Positions 34,020-41,861 of a DNA stretch of 64,000 nucleotides are shown piece after piece. The DNA comes from CAVPKN01 sp964588495. Its GTDB lineage: Bacteria; Chlamydiota; Chlamydiia; Chlamydiales; JAAKFR01. The first letter of the stretch is position 1; every line of letters starts with the position of its first letter. Below the pieces are notes generated by a model. It saw only the letters and a list, made by a program, of their open reading frames with translations, was not told the DNA's origin and searched no databases. The translations under genes were made by a program, and so were the position numbers. The DNA lies in assembly GCA_964588495.1 (NCBI GenBank), contig CAZPPS010000008.1, positions 1 through 64,000 of the forward strand. The letters run 5' to 3'.

Positions 34020-35591
34020 CTAGAAGTAGCAGGAGAATCCGAACAAAATGGCATGGTTATACAAATGGGCATCCAGCTTATACTGCCAGCGGACGTGCTG
34101 AGCTAACAGATCAAGTGCATCAGGTTTGACGTCTTTGTCTTTGTCACTCTTTTCTTTGTCAGCCTTTACTTTGTCCCTTTTGACTCCAGCTACAGTTTTG
34201 TTGAAGCAAAGAGTCCCGAAGTTGTTGTAAATGTAGTCGACGCGCAGGTGAAAATCACAGTTGAGCGCATACTCCAGACCGAGTCCTAAGCGGAAAATGG
34301 GGGGTCTTTTGTCTGCGTCAATGAATTTTAAGGGATACAATTTTCCCATATTGTCAAGTCCGGCAAAATAGCCCTCGGAGTGAGATTTGATTTTTCCATA
34401 GCCCACACCAATGCGTCCCTGGAGCAACGTACGGGGCGATAACAGCATACCAGGCTTTGCATCCAACGCCCATTGCCATGCTGAGGTGGCAACATAGTGC
34501 TTGGAAAAGAAGTTTTCATTCGCAAGCTGACCGCTTGGGTGTCTTATTCTATTTAGACGACTTTTCAGCTTGACATGAGAAGATCCCGATACATTAATCT
34601 CACCTCCGAGACAAAAGCGGCACCAAACTTTCTGGTAACCCACAAACATATTCTCGAGAAATTGATTGTTGCAGATCTCATTTGGTGCAGCGAGAACAAA
34701 ATTTCCCGATTCAGGATTGAGCGTGAAGCGGGTGAAACCCTGTTGCTTGCTTCTCAAGATGCCGACTCCCAGGCTGGCTCCAAAATAGCCACCCTCAAAC
34801 TCAAATGAGCTCCAACCAGGAAAGAAACAAATGGGTTGCAGCTCGCGGAAATGGTAAGCCAAGCCAAAAAGAATGGAGTGATCGTAGAGGCGAGCTGAAG
34901 ACTGGTTCGTCAGTTGAGCCATGATACCGTCGTTTGCGCGGCTATCTCCACAGAATTTCCCGAAGCTTGTAAAGATATAATCGGCACGCAAAGAAAGATT
35001 TGAGCAAATTTTGTGCTCTATGCCTGCCCCTGCACGCAGCCCAAGACGCCGGTCTTTCTGATCAGATACCAGCAGGTCAGTGCCTAAGATGGGATCTAAA
35101 CTCTGAGCTGCGTTTTTTAGTGAACTTTTAGCAAAGCTGACACCTAGACGCCCATAAAAACGGATCATTTCATCAAGGCAGACTCCAGGCTGCAAATCAA
35201 ATCCTAATTGATACCCATCAACTGTGGCCTGCTGTCTGTTTTTAACTCGAAGTACCGTTTCGGACGCTGAATTTTCTACGAGCCTTGATAGCTCAGACAT
35301 ATGTGCAGAACCAAACTGAGCAAAAACTTCTCCGTTTATGCACCCTCCGCATTTGTGCAGAAAGCCGTATCCTGCATATAACAAAGCCGAGCCTCCCGTT
35401 GAGAACATGTTTTTTTGATGCTTAAGGGGTGATCTCAATTCAGGAATTAATAACCGTTCGTAGACGGTTTCTCCTTGCTGTCTCACATCTGAGAGATGCC
35501 CCCCTAAACCGCCACCCACATAAAAACCTTGAAACGAGTGAAGCCTAGCGCAGCAGAACAAAAGTACAAACAAAAAGGCAGAACGTGTCAT
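34020..35591 (-). CDS. outer-membrane protein with two tandem beta-barrel domains, 523 aa
   Basis: A signal peptide (about 1-19, ending ARLHS) is followed by two homologous halves. Each half begins with a GG.FGASLG / GFYVGGGLGG-like first strand and ends with the same closing strand: LYDHSILFGLAYHF (about residues 237-250) and LYNHAILFGFSCYF (510-523, the C-terminus). Each also has LRADYIFTSFG / LRVDYIYNNFG before it. Each half is the size of an 8-stranded opacity/OmpA-like barrel. Tandem fused barrels are unusual; the two may form separate barrels or one large barrel. Several Cys residues suggest disulphide cross-linking. A Lys/Asp-rich loop (about 470-490) lies in the second half. Confidence 0.75.
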   Translation of the reverse strand: MTRSAFLFVLLFCCARLHSFQGFYVGGGLGGHLSDVRQQGETVYERLLIPELRSPLKHQKNMFSTGGSALLYAGYGFLHKCGGCINGEVFAQFGSAHMSELSRLVENSASETVLRVKNRQQATVDGYQLGFDLQPGVCLDEMIRFYGRLGVSFAKSSLKNAAQSLDPILGTDLLVSDQKDRRLGLRAGAGIEHKICSNLSLRADYIFTSFGKFCGDSRANDGIMAQLTNQSSARLYDHSILFGLAYHFRELQPICFFPGWSSFEFEGGYFGASLGVGILRSKQQGFTRFTLNPESGNFVLAAPNEICNNQFLENMFVGYQKVWCRFCLGGEINVSGSSHVKLKSRLNRIRHPSGQLANENFFSKHYVATSAWQWALDAKPGMLLSPRTLLQGRIGVGYGKIKSHSEGYFAGLDNMGKLYPLKFIDADKRPPIFRLGLGLEYALNCDFHLRVDYIYNNFGTLCFNKTVAGVKRDKVKADKEKSDKDKDVKPDALDLLAQHVRWQYKLDAHLYNHAILFGFSCYF

Positions 35592-35651
35592 AATACTCTT
35601 CTAAAAACTAATAACCTGTAAGACGTTAACATGTTTAAATTTTTGCCTCAA

Positions 35652-35815
35652 TAGACCTCTTTCGAAATTCGCTTTGTTTGGAAAAATTAGTTATTTTTGC
35701 GCAGATTTGCTTTAAAATTTTGCGAGCATATGCGTACATACGGTCGAGAAATTTTGATGCAAAGATGCCAAAAAGAACAATTTGAACGAACAAATGGAAT
35801 TTCGAAAGAGGTCTA
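35652..35815. mobile_element. MITE-like element, about 160 bp, with terminal inverted repeats and TA flanks
   Basis: Left end GACCTCTTTCGAAATTC (35654-35670) and right end GAATTTCGAAAGAGGTC (35797-35813) are perfect inverted repeats of 17 bases, with imperfect pairing continuing about 10 bases inward (CTTTGTTTG / CAAATG). Both outer sides are TA, consistent with a TA target duplication. There is no ORF inside, so it would be moved in trans by a transposase elsewhere. No transposase occurs in this window. Confidence 0.8.
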
Positions 35816-35822
35816 ATGCTGT

Positions 35823-36293
35823 ATGAAAAAGATTGAAGTTTTTGAAAATCGACCTGAAAATTTCTGTCCGTCAGTAGAGGTTGCGGCCTGTTATGTTGAA
35901 GTTAATGGACACATTTTGCTCCTTCAAAGCGGACTTAAGAAAGAAGAAAAAGGCTTGTGGGGTGTACCGGCAGGAAAGCTTGAAAAAGAGGAGACCCCTA
36001 TTCAAGCAGCTTCTCGTGAATTACTTGAAGAGACCGCGATTTCCATTGTAGAACCGGCGCATTTTATCCATTTGGGCTGTTTGTACATGCGCAAGCCGAA
36101 CCTTGAATACATCTACCATTTGTTCCAAGTTTGTTTATTTGAAAATACGCCCCCCGTTTGCCTATCTGAAGAGCATCAATCCTTTGGATGGTTTGCAATG
36201 GAAAATCTGCATCAAGTGGCCTGGATGACAGGGGCAAAAGAAGGACTTGATCATTACAAAAAAAAGCTAGCTCAACCTAAAGGAATGAGCTAG
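35823..36293 (+). CDS. NUDIX hydrolase, 156 aa
   Basis: The Nudix box is complete: G(x5)E(x7)REL(x)EE(x)A is read as GKLEKEETPIQAASRELLEE at about residues 51-70. A strand pattern before it (VAACYVEVNGHILLLQ) and the WGVPAGKLE text are typical. Such enzymes hydrolyse nucleoside diphosphates linked to X; substrate unknown. The ATG lies 7 bases after the MITE, and the element's right terminal repeat (AAGAGGT) is the only Shine-Dalgarno-like sequence, so insertion may have rebuilt this gene's translation start. Its 3' end overlaps the terminator of the facing csbD-like gene. Confidence 0.9.
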   Translation: MKKIEVFENRPENFCPSVEVAACYVEVNGHILLLQSGLKKEEKGLWGVPAGKLEKEETPIQAASRELLEETAISIVEPAHFIHLGCLYMRKPNLEYIYHLFQVCLFENTPPVCLSEEHQSFGWFAMENLHQVAWMTGAKEGLDHYKKKLAQPKGMS

Positions 36294-36294
36294 C
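36258..36294 (-). terminator. Rho-independent terminator inside the NUDIX gene end
   Basis: GCTAGCTCA (36266-36274) pairs with TGAGCTAGC (36286-36294); read on the minus strand it is followed by eight T. It ends the csbD-like transcript, and the same DNA encodes the last residues and stop of the NUDIX gene. Confidence 0.8.
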
Positions 36295-36310
36295 ACAAAA
36301 TAAATGAGAT

Positions 36311-36571
36311 CTATTGTTTGTTTTTGTCATCAACGCTGCATCCGCAACTATCACATCCAGTTGTTTTTGCAAGCTCTTTTTCTTGTTCCATTTTGTTTAA
36401 TTCAGCTTCGGCCTGCTCTTGGGTTAGGCCGTATTTTTTTTGCAACAAACCAATCAACTGGTCTTTTTTACCCTCGACTTGAGTGAGCTCATCATCAGTT
36501 AGTTTACCATATTTTTCTTTGAGAATCCCTTTGACCTCATTCCATTTACCTGAAAGAAAATCCTTATTCAT
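36311..36571 (-). CDS. CsbD-family stress protein, 86 aa
   Basis: Starts with the CsbD pattern FLSGKWNEVKGILKEKYGKL (about 5-24), then LTDDEL...G..DQL.G.LQKKYG (about 25-48). The C-terminal tail has a DSCGC cysteine motif not usual in the family. CsbD proteins are small, abundant stress proteins of unknown mechanism. A GGAGG precedes the ATG at about 36578-36582. It stands back to back with the YciE/F-like gene, another stress-type gene. Confidence 0.85.
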   Translation of the reverse strand: MNKDFLSGKWNEVKGILKEKYGKLTDDELTQVEGKKDQLIGLLQKKYGLTQEQAEAELNKMEQEKELAKTTGCDSCGCSVDDKNKQ

Positions 36572-36765
36572 AAAACCCTCCTTGAACGCTCAAATAATTA
36601 TTAAAAAACCATAAATAGACAGGATTAATTGAAGTAGAAAACCACTTCTCCACGCCTTCAGTTTATCTCTAAACTTATTAATATTCAATAATTTAATTGA
36701 TAAAAATCGAAAATCATATATAATCAAAATCAGAATAATTGAGACATTTGCGATTTCTATAAAAA

Positions 36766-37326
36766 ATGGAGAAATCTATGAAAAAATCATTTTTTTACCA
36801 ATTCTTTTTAGAGTTTATTCAAGACATCTATGATGCTGAAAAGCAGATCATCGAAGCTATGCCCACTATGATTCAAGCAGCAACAAACAAAGATCTGAAA
36901 GAAGGGCTCACTGAACATTTTGAAGAGACTAAAGATCAAGTCAACAGACTTGAAATTATCTTTAATTTGCTTGAAGAAAAGCCATTCCGCAAAAAATGCA
37001 AAGGGATGGAAGGTGTTCTCCTTGAAGGGAAAGAATTTTTGCAGGAAGCAGGAATGTCCCCAGCAGTTAAAGACTGTTTCATCATTATTGCAGCTCAAAA
37101 AGTGGAACATTATGAAATTGCCAGCTACGGCTCTGCTCTTGCTTTAGCTAAACATATGAGATCAGCATCTGATGACAAAGAATACGAAGACATTTGCGAC
37201 TTATTGGAAGAGAGCATTAAAGAAGAAAAAAATGCTGACAAAACTCTCACTAAAGTTGCCGAGGGCAAACTATTTACAATCGGAGTGAACGAAGAAATCG
37301 AAGAAGAGATCAAGCAAAAAGCTTAA
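36766..37326 (+). CDS. YciE/YciF-family ferritin-like protein (DUF892)
   Basis: A 186-residue four-helix protein. Typical DUF892 text: F...IQDIYDAEKQIIEAMP (about 14-32), L...FEETKDQVNRLE (about 50-64), and a second metal-helix pair with AAQKVEHYEIASYGSA (about 110-125). Conserved Glu and His residues in these helices would hold a di-iron site. Family genes are induced by stress. The start could be ATG 36766 or 36778 (MKKSFFY); neither has a strong Shine-Dalgarno sequence. A clear terminator follows. Confidence 0.88.
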   Translation: MEKSMKKSFFYQFFLEFIQDIYDAEKQIIEAMPTMIQAATNKDLKEGLTEHFEETKDQVNRLEIIFNLLEEKPFRKKCKGMEGVLLEGKEFLQEAGMSPAVKDCFIIIAAQKVEHYEIASYGSALALAKHMRSASDDKEYEDICDLLEESIKEEKNADKTLTKVAEGKLFTIGVNEEIEEEIKQKA

Positions 37327-37341
37327 ATGCAGCCCTGAGTC

Positions 37342-37390
37342 GTGTGCTCGAAAATTCCACAAATGTAGTTTTTTCGAGCACACTTATTTT
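37342..37390 (+). terminator. Rho-independent terminator
   Basis: A 13-bp perfect stem GTGTGCTCGAAAA (37342-37354) and TTTTCGAGCACAC (37371-37383), followed by TTATTTT; 16 bases after the YciE/F-like gene. Confidence 0.88.
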
Positions 37391-37403
37391 AACCTGGGTT
37401 CTG

Positions 37404-38240
37404 TTAACAGTTAATAATCGAGCCTCCATTCGGATGCAATATCTGTCCCGAAAAATAGGAAGCGTCATCCGAGGCTAAAATACAAAACAAGGGGCTACCT
37501 CTTCTGGCTGTCCCGCTCTTTTCATAGGTGTATTGGCGCCAAATGTTTCCACTTTTTCCTCGGGGAACGTTGATGGAATTAATGGCGTCCAAATGGGTCC
37601 CGGAGCGACAACGTTTACTCTGATGTTCTTTTCAATCCAGGATAAAGACAGCGACCGTGTAAAAGCAACTATGGCCCCTTTTGTGGAAGAATAGTCAATC
37701 AACGTCGGATTGCCCTTGTAGGCTGTAACTGAAGTTGTATTGATCACAATCCCCCCATTTTTAAAGTGGGGCACACAGGCTTGCACCATGTAAAACATGG
37801 AAAAAATATTGGTTTTAAAAGTTTTAAGGAGCTGCTCTTCGCTGATCTCTTCGATATTTTTTTAGGAAATTGACAAGCCGCGTTATTGATCAAGATATCA
37901 AGCTTTCCAAATTCGTTGACCGCTAGATCAACTGCTTTTTCACAAAATGATTTTTCCCCTACATCTCCAGCAATCGCAAGACACTTACGACCTTCTTTTT
38001 CGACCAATTTTTTCGTCTCTTCAGCATCTTGATGTTCATCTAAGTAAACAATGGCAACATCGGCTCCTTCACGCGCATAAAAAATGGCAACAGCTCTTCC
38101 AATCCCACTGTCTCCTCCTGTGATCAGGCTATTCTGCCTTTCAGTTTGCCGCTTCCTTTATATTTTTCATCCTCAGATTGTGGTCGGGGCTGCATCTCAG
38201 ATTCAACGCCAGGCTGTCTCTGTTGCCGTTGTGGAGGAAG
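37404..38240 (-). pseudogene. decayed short-chain dehydrogenase (YghA/YdaD-type SDR)
   Basis: The pieces of one SDR are spread over three frames. They are: N-terminal linker RQPGVESEMQPRPQSEDEKY with KGSGKLKGRIA (about 38130-38240), LITGGDSGIGRA cofactor-binding motif in a new frame after about 38135, VEKEGRKCLAIAGDVGEKSF and LDILINNAACQ, another shift near 37860, then the catalytic YSSTKGA and VVAPGPIWTPLIP (frame of 37475-37798), and a last shift near 37490 before ASYFSGQILHPNGGS. At least three frameshifts make it non-functional. The family comprises general-stress oxidoreductases, which fits its neighbours csbD and yciF. Confidence 0.88.
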
Positions 38241-38387
38241 CAGATGATAAAAAGTAGAATTGATTTCTACCGTTTCAAAATGTTGCGCTTAAAACTCTAA
38301 CCAATCAGATGGGGGACGCCCCTGATAAAAGCTGTCCCAATGAAAATAAAACCAGCCCGAAGTTCCAATATGGATCTTTGCTTTCAT
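38241..38387 (-). pseudogene. N-terminal remnant of a DUF72 protein, joined to the SDR remnant
   Basis: The minus strand from ATG 38387 reads MKAKIHIGTSGWFYFHW, then SFYQGRPPSDWLEF, a TAA stop, and AQHFETVEINSTFYHLLPP. This is the N-terminal text of DUF72 proteins (TIM-barrel, unknown function). Only about 50 codons remain. The frame then passes straight into the linker of the SDR remnant, so a deletion has joined two neighbouring genes. Confidence 0.8.
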
Positions 38388-38555
38388 GCCCTTTATTTAG
38401 CATGTCACATGCCACGTGATATAAAAATAACAAGGAAGCGTGTCCTTAACTAACTGGAAACTGTGCATACCCAGTTGAAAAAAAAAGAGCCTTAAGAAGA
38501 AAAGTTTACATGCACTTTCTTGTCTTCGCTGCCTATTTGTCACCGAAAATATAAG

Positions 38556-39392
38556 TCAGTTCTTTTCCAAGATCAAGATGGCATCAGAGACTGCCCTTTG
38601 TCTTCTAACACCTCCGTCTTTCTCGTCCCCATCACCTGTCGGATTGTTAATGACTTGACCATTAAAAAACATGGTAGAAGAGCCTCCCCCATCCAAATTC
38701 AGGGCATCGACACAACCTAAACTCTGCATAAAGTCGGCTAGTTCCTCTATGGTCATTCCTAGACTCAACTCAGGTTGCTTCCCATCGATAACCACAAAAA
38801 CCCAATTACCGTTACTGAGAATTCCGATAGCTGTGCGTGCATGTCTTCTGGAAAGAAAGTCTTCTTTAGTTTCCTCTATCGAAAAATCTGTGATCTTCTG
38901 ACTCTTTTGAATAAGAAGTGGCGTACCGCCCACAATGTAATCTAAAGCATCCCATTGCTGATCATGTGTGGCTCCAGTCTGAGAGTCCACATGAAAATCA
39001 ATGCCCTCCAAATGCGTCAAGACACGGTCGAAAAGAACCTCTCGTGCATTCCAACCAATCGCACCTCTTGGTTTGAGAGGTAGCCCATACCATGTCCCCT
39101 GGATTTTTAAAATCCCGCAAGGGGCCCCATCGTGATAGCCCCCGATTTCAAAAAATCCCCCATTGACAGCAGCAGTTGCTGCTCTTCTTGAAGCAAGGGA
39201 TAAAACTGTTTCCCGTCCGACACATTTATCCAAAGCCCGGGCCGAAATAATCTCAAATTTTTGAGAATCCACTTCAAGGACATGTATGGAAAGAGGGAGA
39301 TCAGTCCCGATATGCCGATAATCGATTCCAACAGGCGTTGTGAATGAACAAAGGAATAGCGAGCAGGCAAAAAATAAAGTAAAAATCCTCAT
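38556..39392 (-). CDS. phosphodiester glycosidase family protein (NAGPA domain), exported
   Basis: A 278-residue protein with an N-terminal signal segment (about 1-18, FACSLFLCSF). It belongs to the family of GlcNAc-1-phosphodiester alpha-N-acetylglucosaminidase: AAVNGGFFE (about 96-104), RHARTAIGI (about 183-191) and the hallmark LNLDGGGSSTM (about 230-240). Bacterial members cleave sugar-phosphodiester links in envelope or exopolymers. Its ATG overlaps the TGA that would end the upstream HAD gene if that gene's internal stop were absent, so the two were built as an operon. Confidence 0.87.
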   Translation of the reverse strand: MRIFTLFFACSLFLCSFTTPVGIDYRHIGTDLPLSIHVLEVDSQKFEIISARALDKCVGRETVLSLASRRAATAAVNGGFFEIGGYHDGAPCGILKIQGTWYGLPLKPRGAIGWNAREVLFDRVLTHLEGIDFHVDSQTGATHDQQWDALDYIVGGTPLLIQKSQKITDFSIEETKEDFLSRRHARTAIGILSNGNWVFVVIDGKQPELSLGMTIEELADFMQSLGCVDALNLDGGGSSTMFFNGQVINNPTGDGDEKDGGVRRQRAVSDAILILEKN

Positions 39393-39481
39393 AATGCTTG
39401 AATTTTTTGGTGAATCAACTCCATTTTATCAAAAATGTGCGTTGCATTTGATTGGATGATTTTTTCCAGGCGCTCCGGGGT

Positions 39482-40048
39482 TTAGTGTTTTCCACCGCAA
39501 AAAGCCCAGACATCCATACCAGCTTTTTGAGCCGCTTGAATTCCATGAATGCTATCCTCAATCACAAGGCACTTGGAAGGTGCTATCCCCATTTGCTCTG
39601 CGGCATATAAAAAAATGTCGGGGGCCGGCTTGGCATGTTGCACGCATTCCCGTCCATAAACGCGCCCTTGGACCAAAGAAATGAGCCCCGCAAGAGTGAG
39701 TGTGAGTTCTAAACGGGCCGCATCGCTGCTGGAAGCGACACAATAGGGCACTTTAAGACCTTGAATGAGCTCCTTAACTCCTTTAATGGGAAGAAGACGT
39801 TCTTCGAATTCCTTCTGATAGCCTAGCTCCACTTTTGGCCAAAAATTCGGTGGGATTTTGATTTTAAAGCGCTCGAATAGCTTTCGATCAACTTCTTGTG
39901 AAATGCAACCCACAGCGACATCCATATAATCTTCAAGAGCAAGTGTATGGCCCAATTGATTGACCGCCTCAAGATCGATTTGACAGGTCAGATACTCACT
40001 ATCAATCAACACTCCATCACAATCAAAAATCACAAGTTCGTATTTCAT
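39482..40048 (-). CDS. HAD-superfamily phosphatase (beta-PGM-like), C-terminally truncated by an in-frame stop
   Basis: A 188-residue HAD hydrolase: motif I FDCDGVLIDSE (about 8-18), motif II in VASSSDAARLE (about 104-114), Lys in AKPAPDIFLYA (about 139-149) and motif IV VIEDSIHGI.AA..AGM (about 161-178). It ends at GGKH-stop, where the family normally continues. After the TAA at 39482-39484 the same frame reads on for about 30 codons (TPERLEKI ... THIFDKMELI) to a TGA overlapping the next gene's ATG. The core motifs are kept, so it may still work, or be newly decaying. Substrate unknown. Confidence 0.82.
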   Translation of the reverse strand: MKYELVIFDCDGVLIDSEYLTCQIDLEAVNQLGHTLALEDYMDVAVGCISQEVDRKLFERFKIKIPPNFWPKVELGYQKEFEERLLPIKGVKELIQGLKVPYCVASSSDAARLELTLTLAGLISLVQGRVYGRECVQHAKPAPDIFLYAAEQMGIAPSKCLVIEDSIHGIQAAQKAGMDVWAFCGGKH

Positions 40049-40172
40049 TCGATTTCCCTCACAAATTTTAATCCATTATCTTAATCTAGTGTTTTTTAGC
40101 CCTATAAAATTTTATTTTTAAAAATAACTTGCATTGGTTAATGTGCGATCAATAGGAAATTTGAGGTAATTT

Positions 40173-40334
40173 ATGGGTTTGATCCTTCTCATTCTTTTAA
40201 TTATATTGTTATTAGGCGCTCTTCCTTCTTGGAACTATAGCAAAGGTTGGGGTTACTGGCCGTCAGGAATCCTAGGCTTGATCCTTGTCATCATTTTGAT
40301 TCTCATTTTGATGAAAACAATCACATTTATTTAA
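40173..40334 (+). CDS. DUF3309-family small membrane protein, 53 aa
   Basis: Reads MGLILLILLIILLLGALPSW, then a YSKGWGYWPSGILGL motif and a second hydrophobic stretch. The ALPxW..S.GWGY.PSG signature is that of DUF3309, tiny two-helix membrane proteins often found with stress genes. AGGTAA lies a few bases before the ATG. This gene is too short for most ORF calls. Confidence 0.85.
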   Translation: MGLILLILLIILLLGALPSWNYSKGWGYWPSGILGLILVIILILILMKTITFI

Positions 40335-40563
40335 TCTTTTCTTGCGTTCATTATGTTGTAGAGATTATTATGTGTGCTATGAAACATAATGAGCGCACAT
40401 TTTCTTTCTTGAGCGCCTGCAATGCCTCTCAGGTTATTGCTACAGTTTCATTTGTCCAAATTTCTCTTTTTCTGCTTGCGCCCCGGCAAGCGCACACATT
40501 TATTTAATTTCGATCACTTCCATACTTAAAAAATAAATCGTTAAAAAAAAGAGGAATGACTCT

Positions 40564-41346
40564 ATGTCACAACCAATTAATTCAACTCATCCAGCTCCGA
40601 CAAACTTTTTTCAAAATTTGTTTGTGGGCAGCATAGCAGGTGTTTCGGCAGTTTCAATCATACAGCCGATGATCTACTTTAAAAATGTAACTCAGGCACA
40701 AGCGGCAAACAACGCTCAAGTCGTTAAGTTTGAGAAAAATCCCGGTGCTTGGTACCGAGGTTTCTTCGGCTTTGCTTCAAGCTATGCCCCTACGATTGCC
40801 TTACAAATGGCAGCCAATGGGGTGTTCGAAAACTATTGTCATCCGTTTATGGCAGCAATGGGCGCGGGCTCGTTCTCAGCAGTTATTGCTTGCCCAGCGG
40901 AATTGATGATGACCCAACAACAACAGACGGGTGAAACGTTTTGGAAAACTGCAGCTTATGTCTTTAAAAATCATGGAATTCAAGGATTTTATCGGGCAGC
41001 TTTAGAAACTTCCATTCGTGAAGCCGTATTTACCGGAGCCTATCTTGGAGCGGCTCCCGTATTGAAAGAAAAAATGCGAGCCTATGGGATGAATGAGTGG
41101 GTCGCTCAAATTCTCGCAGGATGCATTGCAGGAACCATTGCAGCTGCTGTCAGCCAACCGTTTGATACCTTCAAAACGCAGAAGCAAAGCAACTTTGCAT
41201 TGAAAATGTCGATAAAACAAGGCATTTGTCAAAAAACAGCATTTGCCGGCTTCAAATGGAGAGTCAGAATGATCATCATAGCCACAATTGTCATGTCTTT
41301 GGTCAAAGAAAAGCTTAACGGCCAAATAAATAACTCCCGCAGCTAA
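40564..41346 (+). CDS. mitochondrial carrier family (SLC25-like) protein
   Basis: A 260-residue protein with threefold repeat character and about six hydrophobic helices. Carrier-signature positions (PX[DE]XX[KR]) appear three times: QPMIYFK (about 35-41, acidic residue lost), CPAELMM (about 116-122, basic residue lost) and QPFDTFK (about 199-205, intact). GIQGFYRAALETSIREAVFTGAYLG (about 139-163) matches the G.YRG....R..P......Y stretch of such carriers. These transporters are eukaryotic; Legionella LncP is a secreted bacterial example. No signal peptide. It could be an effector inserted in host mitochondria or a bacterial-membrane metabolite carrier; the weakened motifs leave activity open. 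Confidence 0.82.
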   Translation: MSQPINSTHPAPTNFFQNLFVGSIAGVSAVSIIQPMIYFKNVTQAQAANNAQVVKFEKNPGAWYRGFFGFASSYAPTIALQMAANGVFENYCHPFMAAMGAGSFSAVIACPAELMMTQQQQTGETFWKTAAYVFKNHGIQGFYRAALETSIREAVFTGAYLGAAPVLKEKMRAYGMNEWVAQILAGCIAGTIAAAVSQPFDTFKTQKQSNFALKMSIKQGICQKTAFAGFKWRVRMIIIATIVMSLVKEKLNGQINNSRS

Positions 41347-41350
41347 CCCT

Positions 41351-41383
41351 AAAGGCCTCCCTCACAAGATGGAGGCCTTTTTT
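41351..41383 (+). terminator. Rho-independent terminator
   Basis: AAAGGCCTCC (41351-41360) pairs with GGAGGCCTTT (41371-41380), followed by more T. A near-identical copy stands at 42808-42843. Confidence 0.9.
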
Positions 41384-41550
41384 AATGGCACGTCTCACCA
41401 AGGAGCAAGCATCCTAACCTTATCAATTAACCCTTTCAATTGATCATACGGTATTTTTTTACAGTCTTCAATTTGGTCTCAATCGCACGATTTTTCCGTA
41501 TAACTGAGTTTCTTAAGGTGTGGACTATCACACTCAGGAGTCGCAAATAA

Positions 41551-41769
41551 TTAAAAATTAAGATCTAATGGAATGTGGCGATTCTTTCCCTCCTTCAATG
41601 GGCAAAAAGATTGATAATTTTGAGAATAGCCGCATTCATACGCTTGTTTTACGGTAAAAAACCCGTTGTCGGTCTGCTCTCTCAAATAGCTGATTTTGGT
41701 TTCCTGTGTACGCAAGTGCTCTAAAATCAATGGATTGTCGAAGACATTTGAATATTGAAATCGCTTGAA
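41551..41769 (-). pseudogene. possible remnant of an unrecognised gene, 72 codons
   Basis: The minus strand is open for 72 codons between an upstream TAA (41770-41772) and the TAA at 41551-41553, with no ATG. The text (DNPLILEHLRTQETKISYLR, then DNGFFTVKQAYECGYSQNY) looks like coding sequence rather than chance. It may be the C-terminal end of a lost protein. No family recognised. Confidence 0.35.
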
Positions 41770-41861
41770 TTACATTCATATTTTTTTGTACAATGGTTCC
41801 TTAACATCCTTTCTAAGGTTTTTTTTATGAATTTAATACAGGCTGGTGCCATTACCGCGCC

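Noticed and set aside
40247..40507. 86-codon plus-strand ORF
   Set aside because: It overlaps the DUF3309 gene in another frame and has no ribosome-binding site or family text.
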